DNA of 60,422 nt from Cyanobacteriota bacterium (GCA_026389315.1 JAPLIC010000038.1:1-60422), one strand, 5' to 3'. Counted from the stretch's first letter, positions 45,551-55,284 are shown. Notes: generated by a model not told the origin, from the letters alone. A program made the numbers and translations.

Positions 45551-47536
45551 ATGAAGCAGCGCTGGCGCTTACTTGCTCTCTGGGGTCTACCACTTTTGCT
45601 GGCGGCGTTGCTGGGCTGGCAAATTCTCTCCGGTGGTGCCTCCCGGTTCCGACCCACGGCCGGCGGTGCTGATGGCACGGTCGAAGGCAGCTCCATCGCC
45701 AGCGCCCGCAACACCGCCGTGGCCCGCATGAGCTACGGCCGTTTCCTTGATTACGTCAAAGCGGGCCGGGTGACCGCCGTCGACATCTTCGATGGGGGTC
45801 GCACTGCCGTGATCGAAGCCGTCGATCCTGACCTGGACAACCGGGTGCAACGCCTCAGGGTCGACCTGCCCGGCGTGGCACCCGAACTGGTCAACAACCT
45901 CAAGGAACAGGGCATCAGCTTTGACGTCCATCCGCCTAAGGCCCCTTCCCCGGTGCTCGGCTTGCTGGGCAATCTCCTCTTCCCTCTGCTGTTGATCGGC
46001 TCCCTGATCTTTTTGGCCCGCCGTTCTTCCGGCATGCCCGGCGGCCCTGGCCAAGCGATGCAGTTCGGCAAGACCAAGGCCCGCTTCCAGATGGAGGCTG
46101 AAACCGGTGTCAAGTTCGCCGACGTGGCCGGAGTCGAAGAGGCCAAACAGGACCTTGAGGAGGTCGTCACCTTTCTCAAGACTCCCGAGCGCTTCACCTC
46201 GGTCGGGGCCAAGATTCCAAGGGGTGTGCTGCTGGTGGGCCCCCCAGGCACGGGCAAAACCCTCCTGGCCAAGGCCATCGCCGGGGAGGCGGGAGTTCCA
46301 TTCTTCTCTCTTTCGGGCTCCGAATTCGTCGAAATGTTCGTCGGCGTTGGCGCCAGTCGGGTTCGTGACCTGTTCAAGCGCGCCAAGGAAAACAGCCCGT
46401 GCCTGATCTTCATCGATGAAATCGATGCGGTGGGCCGGCAACGGGGCGCCGGTATCGGTGGCGGCAACGATGAACGGGAGCAGACCCTCAACCAGCTGCT
46501 TACCGAAATGGACGGCTTTGAAGGCAACAGCGGCATCATCATCATTGCCGCCACCAACCGCCCCGATGTTCTCGATTCGGCCCTGATGCGTCCCGGTCGC
46601 TTTGATCGCCAAGTCAGCGTCGATGCCCCTGACATCAAAGGCCGCCTTTCCATCTTGAAAGTCCACAGTCGCAACAAGAAACTGGCCGAGGCCGTTTCGC
46701 TTGAAGCGATCGCCCGGCGCACCCCCGGCTTCACCGGTGCCGACTTGGCCAACCTGCTCAACGAGGCTGCCATCCTCACCGCCCGCCGCCGAAAGGAGGC
46801 CACCACCATCACCGAAATCGACGATGCGGTCGACCGGGTGATTGCGGGTATGGAGGGCAAACCTCTGACCGATGGTCGCAGCAAGCGGCTGATTGCTTAT
46901 CACGAAATTGGCCATGCCTTGGTGGGCACCCTGGTGCGCCAACACGACCCGGTCCAAAAAGTCACCCTGATTCCCAGGGGCCAGGCCCAAGGCCTCACCT
47001 GGTTTGCACCCGATGAGGAGCAGAGCCTGGTGAGCAAGGCCCAATTGCGGGCCCGCATCATGGGAGCCCTGGGGGGGCGGGCCGCCGAAGACGTCGTCTT
47101 TGGTCATGCCGAAGTCACCACCGGTGCCGGCGGCGATATCCAACAGGTGGCTTCGATGGCCCGTCAGATGGTGACCCGCTTCGGCATGAGTGACCTGGGC
47201 CCCCTTTCTTTGGAGGCCGGCAACCAGGAGGTTTTTCTGGGCCGCGATCTGATGACCCGCAGTGATGTTTCCGACGCCATCGCCAACCGTATTGACGGTG
47301 CCGTGCGCTCGATTGTGCAGGACTGCTATACCGACACCGTGGCCCTGGTGGCATCCCAAAGGGACTGCATGGATCGGTTGGTGGAATTACTGATCGAGAA
47401 GGAAAGTCTCGATGGTGATGAATTACGCCAGATCGTCTCCGAATACACCACCGTTCCAGAGAAAGATCGTTTCTCGCCCCTGCTCGAAGAGGATCGGCCA
47501 GCCCAGCCCCTGGAACAACCGCTAGCGACCCTCTGA
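45551..47536 (+). CDS. ftsH: ATP-dependent zinc metalloprotease FtsH
   Basis: 661 aa from ATG at 45551 (TTG 9 nt upstream is an alternative). Two TM helices ([20 protein letters not shown] and [19 protein letters not shown]) flank a lumenal domain. AAA+ motifs: Walker A GPPGTGKT at residues 230-237, Walker [12 protein letters not shown], and [21 protein letters not shown]. The zinc motif HEIGH is at residues 451-455. Thylakoid FtsH hexamers remove damaged D1 protein during photosystem II repair. It is followed by a strong terminator shared with convergent clpP. Confidence 0.97.
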   Translation: MKQRWRLLALWGLPLLLAALLGWQILSGGASRFRPTAGGADGTVEGSSIASARNTAVARMSYGRFLDYVKAGRVTAVDIFDGGRTAVIEAVDPDLDNRVQRLRVDLPGVAPELVNNLKEQGISFDVHPPKAPSPVLGLLGNLLFPLLLIGSLIFLARRSSGMPGGPGQAMQFGKTKARFQMEAETGVKFADVAGVEEAKQDLEEVVTFLKTPERFTSVGAKIPRGVLLVGPPGTGKTLLAKAIAGEAGVPFFSLSGSEFVEMFVGVGASRVRDLFKRAKENSPCLIFIDEIDAVGRQRGAGIGGGNDEREQTLNQLLTEMDGFEGNSGIIIIAATNRPDVLDSALMRPGRFDRQVSVDAPDIKGRLSILKVHSRNKKLAEAVSLEAIARRTPGFTGADLANLLNEAAILTARRRKEATTITEIDDAVDRVIAGMEGKPLTDGRSKRLIAYHEIGHALVGTLVRQHDPVQKVTLIPRGQAQGLTWFAPDEEQSLVSKAQLRARIMGALGGRAAEDVVFGHAEVTTGAGGDIQQVASMARQMVTRFGMSDLGPLSLEAGNQEVFLGRDLMTRSDVSDAIANRIDGAVRSIVQDCYTDTVALVASQRDCMDRLVELLIEKESLDGDELRQIVSEYTTVPEKDRFSPLLEEDRPAQPLEQPLATL

Positions 47537-47583
47537 GAAGAATTCAATTCGCCTTTGGCTCATCCAGGAGCCAAAATAATCTC

Positions 47584-47623
47584 AAAAAGCCTGTCGTTTC
47601 CTTCAAGAAACGACAGGCTTTTC
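47584..47623. terminator. Bidirectional terminator between ftsH and clpP
   Basis: Long perfect stem AAAAGCCTGTCGTTTC / GAAACGACAGGCTTTT (16-bp arms) with a 6-nt loop CTTCAA. A-run and T-run on opposite sides allow termination of both converging genes. Confidence 0.95.
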
Positions 47624-47651
47624 TACTGAAAACAACCGTTGCCTGGAGGGG

Positions 47652-48242
47652 TCAAACCGGCTTGATCGGCCGTTTGTCGATCACCTTGTCAATCAGGCCG
47701 TAGGCCTGGGCTTCCTGCGGCGACATGAAAAAGTCCCGATCCGTATCTGTCTGGATGCGATCGAGGGGCTGGCCGGTACGCTCGGCCAGCTCCCGGTTCA
47801 GCTTGTCTTTGAGATAGAGAATTTCATCGGCCTGGATGCGAATATCACTGGCCTGACCCCTGGCACCACCCAAGGGCTGATGGATCATGATGCGTGAATG
47901 GGTGAGGCTGCTGCGTTTGCCTGGGGTGCCGGCACAAAGCAGGAACGCCCCCATGCTGGCAGCGAGTCCAACACAAACCGTCTGGACATCGGGCTTGATG
48001 TGCTGGATGGTGTCAAAAATACCGAGGCCGTCATAGACAGAACCACCGGGGGAATTGATGTAAAGGAAAACATCTTTTTCAGGATCTTCCGCCTCCAAAA
48101 ACAACAACTGGGCCACCACACGGTTCGCGGACTCGGCGGTCACAGGCTCACCCAGAAAAATGATTCGCTCGCGCAGCAGGCGCGAATAGATGTCAAAGGC
48201 ACGCTCTCCCCGACCCGACTCTTCGATCACGATCGGGATCAT
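47652..48242 (-). CDS. clpP: ATP-dependent Clp protease proteolytic subunit
   Basis: 196 aa from the ATG at 48242 ([17 protein letters not shown]), the standard start; an ATG 9 nt upstream is also possible and the longer open frame is not. Serine-protease triad: Ser in [11 protein letters not shown], His in [10 protein letters not shown], Asp in [13 protein letters not shown]. It forms the ClpP chamber used with ClpC/ClpX. clpS, which alters ClpC substrate choice, lies 3 kb away. Divergent from thf1, 148 bp between starts. Confidence 0.96.
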   Translation of the reverse strand: MIPIVIEESGRGERAFDIYSRLLRERIIFLGEPVTAESANRVVAQLLFLEAEDPEKDVFLYINSPGGSVYDGLGIFDTIQHIKPDVQTVCVGLAASMGAFLLCAGTPGKRSSLTHSRIMIHQPLGGARGQASDIRIQADEILYLKDKLNRELAERTGQPLDRIQTDTDRDFFMSPQEAQAYGLIDKVIDKRPIKPV

Positions 48243-48390
48243 GGCAACCATGGCGGCAAATTTTGTTGATCCTACCCAACCTGCTTCCCCCAAGGCCGAA
48301 CCCCAGGCCATGGACCGTTGCGGCCCGGGGCCAACCGCAGCCGCCGGGTTCCGCAGCGCTATGGTCGCTGCATTCGGGAGGTCCATCCTC

Positions 48391-49086
48391 GTGAGCGCCG
48401 CTCTCACAGTTGCTGACAGCAAGCGCGCCTTCCATGGCGCCTTCTCCCATGTGATCAGTCCGCTTTACCGCCGGATGATCGATGAGTTGCTGGTGGAACT
48501 GCACCTTCTCAGCCATCAGCGCGGTTTCCAGGGCGATGCGCTGTTCGCCACCGGATTGGTCCAGGTGTTCGACAGCTTCTCCCGCCATTACCGACCCGTT
48601 GACCAGCGCCAACCCCTGTTTGAGGCCCTCTGCGCCTCCTCCGGCTTTGATGCCGCCGAAATCCGTCGCCTGCACGACCAGGCCATGGCGGCGATGGGAC
48701 ACCACTCGGTGCAGGAAGTGAAGCAATGGATCGACAACGAGGGGGCAGGATCGCCAGAACCGGTGGCGACGGCCCTGGCCGGTGTTCGGCGGCCCGATTT
48801 CCACTACTCCCGGCTGATGGCCGTTGGCCTGCTCAGCCTGCTGGGCCAGGCCCAGGGCGCCGAAACCCTGGACCCGATGGCACTCCGGCAGGAAGCCCAT
48901 GACATCGGTTCCTCCCTGGGGCTGCTGCGGGAGCGCGTCGACAAAGACCTGAGCCTCTACGCCACAAACCTGGAAAAAATGACCCAGGCCGTCGAACTCA
49001 TGGAGGCGACGGTGGCGGCCGAACGCCGGCGCAGTGAACGCCGCCTGCGCACTGAGCCAGAGTCAGTCCTCCCCGCAGCCGACTGA
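48391..49086 (+). CDS. thf1: Thylakoid formation protein Thf1 / Psb29
   Basis: 231 aa from GTG at 48391. The N-terminus [36 protein letters not shown] and the segment [19 protein letters not shown] are diagnostic of Psb29/THF1. Long C-terminal coiled coil ([21 protein letters not shown]). Thf1 binds and stabilises FtsH and is needed for PSII repair and light acclimation, so its place next to clpP and ftsH is functionally coherent. The 3' 89 bp overlap the convergent 532-aa gene. Confidence 0.95.
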   Translation: MSAALTVADSKRAFHGAFSHVISPLYRRMIDELLVELHLLSHQRGFQGDALFATGLVQVFDSFSRHYRPVDQRQPLFEALCASSGFDAAEIRRLHDQAMAAMGHHSVQEVKQWIDNEGAGSPEPVATALAGVRRPDFHYSRLMAVGLLSLLGQAQGAETLDPMALRQEAHDIGSSLGLLRERVDKDLSLYATNLEKMTQAVELMEATVAAERRRSERRLRTEPESVLPAAD

Positions 49087-50596
49087 CCGGCACGAAGACC
49101 GTTCGGGCCGTGAGTGGTTCGGTTACGGTCCAGAGCTGCTCACTGCTCCTGACCACGGCAGGAATGTCCGTTGGCAGCAAGCCCAACTGATCGAGGGCCT
49201 GGGGCCTGGCCCGCAGCTGCAAGGAGCGCTCCCGAGGAAAGGCCTGGGTTGGCATCAACCTCACCTGACTTGGCGCCGGCCCCAGGAAGAACAACATCTC
49301 CGCATCGTGACCGCGGGGGGCCGCAAGCCAACGCCAGCCCCCCACCACCGCCCCATCACTGCGGCGCCAGGCCATGGCCAGGGGATTGACCGGGGGCTTA
49401 GGGCCTCCAGGGGCAATGGCGACCGGAGGAGGAGCCTGCGGGGCTGGTTTGGCTGGGGTCGTTGCCTTGGTGGGGGGGACGGGGGGGGATGGCGCCGCTG
49501 CAGCGAGCGCCGAGGGGATTGGCTCGAATCCCTGCTCACGCAGGGATTGGGCCAGGCGCTGCAGCACGGGCAGCCAGGTTTGGGGAGGCTGCCGCAGGCG
49601 CACCTGGAGTTCGAGTGAGGCTTGGAAGGGCCCCTGGGGTTGGGGACGCAACCGCAGGCGGAAAGGGGCGAAGCGCAGCCCCCGCAGGCGTTCTGAATCG
49701 AGGCCGTAGCGCAGCGCCAGGGGCTCACGGATCAGCTTCCTGGAGAGCAACCCCTCGAGCAGATCCTGCAGGGACCCCCCCTGCACCTGCAGCAACTCGT
49801 CGGGGGGCAGGGGCAAGGCGGCAGCAAGGGGGGCGACTGGCGGGACCTCCGTGTCCAGCTGGGCCAGCACGCCATCCACTGATGTGGCCTCACCCTGCCA
49901 AGTCAACCCCCCCGCAGCGAGGCTGAGGCTCAGACACCCCTCTTGAAAGCGCTGCATCAGGGGGGCCAGGGGGCCCGCCATGGCGCCGAGGGCGGTGGGA
50001 TTCCAAAAAACGGCCTGGTCCTGGCTGAGCCGCGCCAGGCAGCGGCTGTGCAGTCCGCGGCTGCGCTGTTGCTCCGGCCTCAGGCTGGCGGCCAGGGATT
50101 GGCGCGAGGGCGGATCGGGGGCCACCACCATCAGATCACTCAGCCGCAGGACTTGGGGCGGCAGCGGTTTGCTGAGCTGGGGCGGCCAGCCGCTGGCCTG
50201 CAGCACCAGAAACGGGCCCCCTTGCCCCTCTGGACCCCAGATCTGCCACCAGGGGCGGGTTTGGCGCTGCCAGATCGCATCGCCAAGGCCCTCACCCAAA
50301 CGTTGTCGCCACAGCTCCGGCAGGCGACGAGCGGGGGTGGCGGGGAAACTCTGCACAAGACTGGCGCTGGCCATCAGCTGCTCCAGGCCCTCGGCCCTGG
50401 GCCGGGGCCAGCGCCATAGGGCCAGGGAAGGCCCCAGAAGCAGCAAAGCGATGAGGGAGCTGGTCCAGGGCAAGGGCGGCCTGGGCACAGCCGCCAAGGC
50501 CATGGTCCAACGAGGAGGCAGGGGCTTTGCGGGCCGCTGGACCCGTTTCGTCAAGCGCGACAGGACAGTTGGCCAACGCCAGGTCAGACGCCTCAT
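48998..50596 (-). CDS. Membrane-anchored hypothetical protein (532 aa)
   Basis: A basic N-terminus and one TM helix (LPWTSSLIALLLLGPSLALW, about residues 41-61) lead into a large probably extracytoplasmic region rich in Leu, Pro, Gln and Arg. It has a DUF3352-like look (RFQEGCLSLSLAAGGLTWQGEA) and a Pro/Ala-rich linker around residues 365-410. No catalytic motif recognised. The reading frame continues 89 bp into the opposite-strand thf1 gene, so the true stop may be earlier in an ancestor. Confidence 0.6.
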   Translation of the reverse strand: MRRLTWRWPTVLSRLTKRVQRPAKPLPPRWTMALAAVPRPPLPWTSSLIALLLLGPSLALWRWPRPRAEGLEQLMASASLVQSFPATPARRLPELWRQRLGEGLGDAIWQRQTRPWWQIWGPEGQGGPFLVLQASGWPPQLSKPLPPQVLRLSDLMVVAPDPPSRQSLAASLRPEQQRSRGLHSRCLARLSQDQAVFWNPTALGAMAGPLAPLMQRFQEGCLSLSLAAGGLTWQGEATSVDGVLAQLDTEVPPVAPLAAALPLPPDELLQVQGGSLQDLLEGLLSRKLIREPLALRYGLDSERLRGLRFAPFRLRLRPQPQGPFQASLELQVRLRQPPQTWLPVLQRLAQSLREQGFEPIPSALAAAAPSPPVPPTKATTPAKPAPQAPPPVAIAPGGPKPPVNPLAMAWRRSDGAVVGGWRWLAAPRGHDAEMLFFLGPAPSQVRLMPTQAFPRERSLQLRARPQALDQLGLLPTDIPAVVRSSEQLWTVTEPLTARTVFVPVSRLRGGLTLAQCAGGVHCAGVRPPPSPP

Positions 50597-50734
50597 CCGA
50601 CAGCAACGCTGGCCGTAGCGTTAAGGAAGCTTGCCAAAGCGAGGCCCGAAGAAATCAGCACGTCCGCCGATGGATCAGGATGCTGATCTTGCCATGGCTG
50701 CAACAGGGAGCATCCAAAGCTCAGCAAGGGAAGC

Positions 50735-50896
50735 TCAGCGGGGGCGGCGCACGGTGGTGTCGCGGCGGCGCTTGTCCCGCCAATCCACCGCTGAGAGATA
50801 CACCACACCGGCTGTAACAAACAGCAGCAAGGCCGAAGCCACCCCGGCCAGCAGGGTGGAGGTGCTGGGTACGAACTCAGAAATTGATGCTGCCAT
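50735..50896 (-). CDS. Small single-TM protein overlapping petN (53 aa)
   Basis: ATG at 50896 (another in frame at 50902); TGA at 50735-50737. The product has [20 protein letters not shown] as one TM helix, then [16 protein letters not shown] and a very basic tail. It starts inside petN (20-nt overlap) in another frame, so it is likely co-translated with petN. A single-helix protein with a basic stromal tail next to a cytochrome b6f subunit suggests a thylakoid partner, unproven. No named subunit recognised. Confidence 0.55.
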   Translation of the reverse strand: MAASISEFVPSTSTLLAGVASALLLFVTAGVVYLSAVDWRDKRRRDTTVRRPR

Positions 50897-50978
50897 CACC
50901 ATTGCGTCCCCAAACCGTCATGGCGATCGAGAAAGTGAAGATGGCGGCGAGGGAGGCCCAACCAAGAGTGATCAGCAT
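50877..50978 (-). CDS. petN: Cytochrome b6f complex subunit VIII (PetN)
   Basis: 33 aa from ATG at 50978: [20 protein letters not shown] followed by TVWGRNGDG. The TLGW start, the FTFSIAM helix and the VWGRNG end are the PetN signature. PetN is essential for cytochrome b6f assembly. An in-frame ATG 15 nt upstream is less typical. It is divergent from clpS with 65 bp between starts. Confidence 0.94.
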   Translation of the reverse strand: MLITLGWASLAAIFTFSIAMTVWGRNGDGSINF

Positions 50979-51043
50979 GAGGTTGCTGTGCATTGCAACC
51001 CAGTGTACCTAGGTTGGGAACCACCGGCTTCCGGCGCTGTGCC

Positions 51044-51343
51044 ATGAGCACCACCCCAACCCTGACCCCCGAACGCACCCAGAAGCGGGAGCAGCTGCGC
51101 GAGCCCTATCCCCATTTCAAGGTGATCGTGCTCAACGACGAGGTCAATACCTTTCAGCACGTGGTCGACTGCCTGGTGCGCCATATCCCGGGCATGGTGC
51201 CTGATCGGGCCTGGGAACTGGCGCACCGCATTGACGGCCAGGGCTCCGCGGTGGTTTGGAGCGGTCCCCAGGAGCAGGCCGAGCACTACCACCAGCTTCT
51301 TGGCGCCGAAGGGCTGACGATGGCCCCCCTGGAGCGCACCTGA
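51044..51343 (+). CDS. clpS: ClpS adaptor protein
   Basis: 99 aa from ATG at 51044. ClpS delivers N-degron substrates to the ClpA/ClpC unfoldase. Motifs: PHFKVIVLNDEVNTFQHVVD (ligand pocket with the DDxxN-like NDEVNT) and MVPDRAWELAHRIDGQGSAVVW. The first ~25 residues are the flexible N-terminal extension needed for delivery. It precedes the DUF2103 gene by 9 bp in an apparent operon. Confidence 0.95.
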   Translation: MSTTPTLTPERTQKREQLREPYPHFKVIVLNDEVNTFQHVVDCLVRHIPGMVPDRAWELAHRIDGQGSAVVWSGPQEQAEHYHQLLGAEGLTMAPLERT

Positions 51344-51352
51344 GCCAACACC

Positions 51353-51628
51353 ATGGGCCGCGTGGTCATTACCCACAGCACCTATCTCGAGGGCTTGATT
51401 CCCCTGCTCAAGGCGTTGGCCCGGGAAGGGGGAATCAACACGGTGACCCCGGCCGTGATCAGCCGGGTGCGGGGCCGCAGTGAAAGTCTGCGGCTGAGGG
51501 TGTCGACCCCGATCACGGGCGGATTCAAGGTGGTGGCCCGGCGGGGAGCCAGTGCCCAGGAGGTGTTCGTGGTCACCGACTGGGATCGCCAGAGACTGCA
51601 GGAACGTCTGGACCATCTGGCCGGCTGA
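51353..51628 (+). CDS. DUF2103 family protein
   Basis: 91 aa. GRVVITHSTYLEGLIPLLKAL opens the protein, followed by TVTPAVISRVRGRSESLRLR and GFKVVARRGASAQEVFVVTD. This matches the small basic DUF2103 domain, annotated as a predicted metal-binding protein. It follows clpS by 9 bp and probably shares its transcript. Its last 56 bp overlap the convergent 151-aa gene. Confidence 0.82.
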   Translation: MGRVVITHSTYLEGLIPLLKALAREGGINTVTPAVISRVRGRSESLRLRVSTPITGGFKVVARRGASAQEVFVVTDWDRQRLQERLDHLAG

Positions 51629-52028
51629 TCAAGGTGGTGGGGGCCGCCCGTTCGTGGACGGCGGCGGCCGTGAAGCGGGCCCAAGCCCCACCATCACGGA
51701 ACCAGCCATCGCCGCCCATGGGCACCAGTTCATCCGGCTCCAGCCCCCAACGCTGGTGCAGGTAGGTGCGACAGGCCCCCAGATCCAAGGGCTGCCCGTC
51801 CCCTTGAACCACCGCGAACCGCAGGGCGCGGATGCGCACGATGCCCGCCTCGGACTCCTGAATCGATTCCTCCAGCAGGAAAGTGCGAAAGGGGGTGGCG
51901 GGATCGCTTTCGAGGGGGTATTTGCGCAGATAAAGCTGCCGGGCCCTGGGAAACACCGGCCCCGGGGCACGGCTCAACAGCCGCTCAAAAGCCTTTTGAA
52001 AACTGGGCTGGTCTGCGCTCACGGTCAA
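51573..52028 (-). CDS. Conserved hypothetical protein (151 aa)
   Basis: Soluble, mixed alpha/beta: SFQKAFERLLSRAPGPVFPR, RQLYLRKYPLESDPATPFRT, DLGACRTYLHQRWGLEPDEL and FRDGGAWARFTAA. No motif that I recognise. The final ~18 residues lie in the overlap with the DUF2103 gene and look non-conserved. Codon use is like the core, so probably a picocyanobacterial gene of unknown role. Confidence 0.55.
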   Translation of the reverse strand: MTVSADQPSFQKAFERLLSRAPGPVFPRARQLYLRKYPLESDPATPFRTFLLEESIQESEAGIVRIRALRFAVVQGDGQPLDLGACRTYLHQRWGLEPDELVPMGGDGWFRDGGAWARFTAAAVHERAAPTTLISRPDGPDVPAVSGDPSR

Positions 52029-52070
52029 CGCGTCAGGGGACGGATTCTGAACAAAAGCAGGTGGGTGTGA

Positions 52071-52643
52071 TCAGGGGACGCTGGCAGGACACTTGGCTTG
52101 CAAACTACGGGCCATGGCCGCTTCAGGGGCCGGGCCGGCGCTCTGCCACGGTCCGGAGCCAGGGGTCTCACTGACGACAGCGCCGCTGACGCCAAGGCTG
52201 CGGCTGCCGAGATCACGGCGCATCAGGGCCCCTGAGCCGCAATCAAAGGCCAGCTGGGAAAGCACTTCCAAGCGGGTGGTGGGGCCCATGCCCATCGGTT
52301 GGCGATCGAGGCGGCCCAACAGAAATCCCACCTGCACTTTGCCCTCGCCGATGGACTGAAAGCCGTTGTCGATGCCGCCGGGGGGCAACAGCACGCACAC
52401 CGCAACGGGCCGCTGCTGCACCCAACCATTGCCCTGACGCACCGTGGCGGCGGGACCGGTCTGGGGACGACATTGGCTGGGCCAGTTCCAGGGCAGAGGC
52501 TGGATCGACTCCTGGGCCCGGCTGGCCGGGGCCCAGGTGGCCGGGGCCCCGGCCAAGCAAAGAGCGGCCCCAAGTCCACCGCCAACCCTATTGCTCAAGG
52601 CCCGGACATCAGACGAAGTCCGGAGCCAACGGGGGGCTCGCAT
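52071..52643 (-). CDS. Secreted hypothetical protein (190 aa)
   Basis: Start chosen at MRAPRWLRTSSDVRALSNRV (52643), giving a signal-like segment GGLGAALCLAGAPATWAPAS. The mature region has four Cys and segments such as WNWPSQCRPQTGPAATVRQG, VAVCVLLPPGGIDNGFQSIG and LEVLSQLAFDCGSGALMRRD. It resembles a surface/adhesin-E-like small beta protein but I cannot name it. The start is uncertain because a longer frame is open to 52727. Confidence 0.55.
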   Translation of the reverse strand: MRAPRWLRTSSDVRALSNRVGGGLGAALCLAGAPATWAPASRAQESIQPLPWNWPSQCRPQTGPAATVRQGNGWVQQRPVAVCVLLPPGGIDNGFQSIGEGKVQVGFLLGRLDRQPMGMGPTTRLEVLSQLAFDCGSGALMRRDLGSRSLGVSGAVVSETPGSGPWQSAGPAPEAAMARSLQAKCPASVP

Positions 52644-52847
52644 CAAGGTGGGAAGGGGCGCAAAGGGGTGGACCGCCGTGCCGTCTTGCCCCAGTGTTCG
52701 ACCTGGAGGAACCAGTAGGGGGATCAAGGGCGGGGCGTCGTTTCCAGCTCAAGGCCGGCTTACGTTGCCGTCGCTGCAGACCCCCCGTGTCGAAAGGGAG
52801 TCAGATCAGAAACTGTGAAAGGCAGTCACCAACACAGCAGTCCGAAA

Positions 52848-54152
52848 TCACTCTAAGGGAAGTTCCCCCTCCTGGGGCAAGGGCCAGATCGAGCGCACTT
52901 CCTGGAGCTTGGCCTGGGCCTCCAGCTGCAACGCCTCGCTGCCGCTGGACTCCAGCAACAGGGTGAGGTGGCCCAGCTTGCGCCCCGGACTGCTCTCGCT
53001 TTTGCCATACCAATGCAGGTGGGCACCGGGCAGGGCCGCCAGGGCCTGGCAATCGGCCCCGTCGCGCTCTGGCGTGCCGTCCCGCCCCAACAGGTTGACC
53101 ATCAAGGCTCCGGGCACCAGCGGCTCGGGGGAGCCCATGGGTAGCAGGGCCGCCAGCCGCAGCTGCTGGCCAAATTGACTGCAGGCACAGGCCTCAATCG
53201 TGTAGTGGCCGGAATTGTGGGTGCGGGGAGCGAGCTCGTTGACCTGCAGACCGGCGGGGCCAAAGAAAAATTCAATCGCCAGCAAACCGACGTAGTCGAG
53301 GGCCGTGAGCACGGAGGCGGCGATATTGCGGGCGAAGGCCTCGACGGCGTGGCTGACGGGGGCCGGGAAGAGCACCCAGTCGCACACCTGCTGTTGCTGC
53401 TGGGTCTGGACGAGGGGATAACAAACCACATTGCCGTGCTGGTCGCGGGCCGCCACCAGGGCGAGCTCCATCTCGAAGGCCACCCGCTCTTCCAACAACC
53501 AGCCGGCCGGATCAACGGTCGCCAGCAGCTTTTCTAAGGCCTGCTGGTCGGCAATCGGCAGGGTGCCCTTGCCGTCGTAGCCGCCCCGGCTGGATTTGGC
53601 CATCAGGGGGAATTGGAAACCCTGGGGCAGCTCGGGGCGCCGCGGCGCAGCAGCCCCCAAGGCCCCTGGTGGGATGAAAACACCGGATTGGGGCGATTCC
53701 AGGGCCCCTGGAGCAGGCGCTGGCGGCGGCGCCAGCACCTGCTCCAGGGGACACCAGCGCGGAGTCGGCAGGGCAAGTTTCTGCAGCAGTTCGCGCTGGG
53801 CCCGTTTGCTCATCAGCGCAGCCAGGGCATCGAGATCGGGGAGAAAGCGAACGCCGGCCTGGCGCAACCCCTGCAGGGCCTCAAGGGGCACCCACTCATT
53901 CTCGAAGGTGATGACCTGGCAGCGGCGGGCCAATGCGGCCGTGGCTTCGACGTCGTCGAGAGCTCCCAGGACGACGCCGCTGGCCAGGGCGACGGCCGGA
54001 TCGCTGGCACTGGCGGCCTGCAGATGCAACTGGAGCCCCAGTCCCGGGGCCTCCTGCGCGAGCATCAAAGCCAGCTGGCCGCCCCCCACCACACCAATGG
54101 AGGAGACCGCTGGCGAGGACAGGGAGGCTGGGTCTGGTCGGTCCTGCACCAT
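52848..54152 (-). CDS. purK: 5-(carboxyamino)imidazole ribonucleotide synthase
   Basis: 434 aa ATP-grasp enzyme that carboxylates AIR with bicarbonate and ATP in purine biosynthesis. The N-terminus SIGVVGGGQLALMLAQEAPGLG, then VITFENEWVPLEAL, the ATP-grasp core FPLMAKSSRGGYDGKGT, RVAFEMELALVAARD and the C-terminal VNELAPRTHNSGHYTIEAC fit PurK. A Pro/Ala-rich insert at ~155-180 (LAPPPAPAPGALESPQSG) is unusual and probably a surface loop. Single gene, 66 bp after the ABC permease gene. Confidence 0.95.
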   Translation of the reverse strand: MVQDRPDPASLSSPAVSSIGVVGGGQLALMLAQEAPGLGLQLHLQAASASDPAVALASGVVLGALDDVEATAALARRCQVITFENEWVPLEALQGLRQAGVRFLPDLDALAALMSKRAQRELLQKLALPTPRWCPLEQVLAPPPAPAPGALESPQSGVFIPPGALGAAAPRRPELPQGFQFPLMAKSSRGGYDGKGTLPIADQQALEKLLATVDPAGWLLEERVAFEMELALVAARDQHGNVVCYPLVQTQQQQQVCDWVLFPAPVSHAVEAFARNIAASVLTALDYVGLLAIEFFFGPAGLQVNELAPRTHNSGHYTIEACACSQFGQQLRLAALLPMGSPEPLVPGALMVNLLGRDGTPERDGADCQALAALPGAHLHWYGKSESSPGRKLGHLTLLLESSGSEALQLEAQAKLQEVRSIWPLPQEGELPLE

Positions 54153-54218
54153 GGCCGGGCTGCAATCTCCCCATGATGTTCCCCGGCCGGCGAGCGGCTC
54201 TCTGGCGGATGGGGACCG

Positions 54219-55142
54219 CTAACCCACCAGCCGATCGCCACTGACAGCGGAACGCAGCAGGCTGAGCAGCAGCACCAGCACGAACAGGGCCAAACCGACC
54301 GTGCAGGCGTAGCTGATGTCCAGCTCGCTGAAGGCCAGGTCGTAGACGTAGTAAACCACCGTGCGAGTCGAATCGGCTGGTCCGCCCTGGGTCATCAAAA
54401 AGACCTCCTCAAACACCTTGGTGGCGCCGATGGCGGCGATCACCGCCACCAGGGCCAGGTAAGGGCGCATCAGGGGCAAGGTGATGTCGAGATGGCGGCG
54501 CCAGCCGTGGCTGCCATCGAGGGCGGCGGCCTCATAGAGCTCGGCCGGGATGCCCTGCAGCCCGGCCAGAAAAATCACCATGTAATAACCAAGACCCTTC
54601 CACAGGGTCACCAGCATCACGGCGGGCAGGGCCAGGGCCGGCAACGTCAGAAAGCCGATCGGGGTGAAGATTGGGCCCAGCAATGCCCCCAACCAGCCAT
54701 TGATCAGGCCGTTTTCGGCATAGAGCCAGCGGAAGGCGATCGCCGCCACCACCAACGACACCAACACCGGCGTATAGAAGGCGCCGCGAAACAGGGCCAT
54801 GCCCGGCAGGGGTCGGTTGACGAGCACCGCCAGGGCCAAAGAACCCAGCACGATCGGCGGCACGATGCCCAGCAGGTACAAAAAGGTGGTGACCATGACG
54901 CGCCGCAGCATCGGATCGGCGACCAATCGCCGCAGGTTCGCCGCACCAACAAACTGCAACGGCTCGCCGAGATCGAGCCCGGTGCGGCTGAAGGCCATCA
55001 CCAAAGCCAGCAGCGCCGGAATCAAGACCGAGATCGCCAGCAGGATCAGCGCCGGGGTCAGGAAGGCCCAGGCGGTGAGGCTGCCGGCAGCGGAGCCGGT
55101 GGGGGAGGGGGCTGGGGAGCTGGGGGGCTGGGACTCGGGCAT
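54219..55142 (-). CDS. Sugar-type ABC transporter permease (MalF/UgpA-like)
   Basis: 307 aa from ATG at 55142. Six TM helices, beginning SLTAWAFLTPALILLAISVL. The EAA loop EAAALDGSHGWRRHLDITLP, which contacts the ATPase, is near residue 215. LMTQGGPADSTRTVVYYVYD is the typical MalF-type segment. The substrate is unknown; glucosylglycerol- or sugar-type importers fit. No binding protein, second permease or ATPase lies beside it. The variable TacAT/paralogue region begins just upstream, so partner genes may have been separated or lie elsewhere. Confidence 0.9.
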   Translation of the reverse strand: MPESQPPSSPAPSPTGSAAGSLTAWAFLTPALILLAISVLIPALLALVMAFSRTGLDLGEPLQFVGAANLRRLVADPMLRRVMVTTFLYLLGIVPPIVLGSLALAVLVNRPLPGMALFRGAFYTPVLVSLVVAAIAFRWLYAENGLINGWLGALLGPIFTPIGFLTLPALALPAVMLVTLWKGLGYYMVIFLAGLQGIPAELYEAAALDGSHGWRRHLDITLPLMRPYLALVAVIAAIGATKVFEEVFLMTQGGPADSTRTVVYYVYDLAFSELDISYACTVGLALFVLVLLLSLLRSAVSGDRLVG

Positions 55143-55236
55143 TGGAACATTGTCAGTCAGTACGAGCAGCAGCAGCTGCTTCAGCACCGCTCCACCGCAG
55201 GCCCGCGCTCCAGCTGGTAGACACAGAACATCGATC

Positions 55237-55265
55237 TTGACTTGTACGGCAATTAGCCGTATGTT
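55237..55265 (+). promoter_or_regulatory. Promoter with embedded palindromic operator for tacAT
   Basis: -35 TTGACT (55237-55242) and -10 TATGTT (55260-55265) with a 17-bp spacer. The spacer holds a perfect inverted repeat TACGGC-AATTA-GCCGTA (55245-55261) that runs into the -10. A ribbon-helix-helix antitoxin bound here would block RNA polymerase, the usual autorepression of type II toxin-antitoxin operons. Confidence 0.8.
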
Positions 55266-55284
55266 ATCAATAGGGAAATTAATC

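Noticed and set aside
45587..47359. 590-codon open frame opposite ftsH
   Set aside because: Antisense shadow; ftsH carries all expected motifs.
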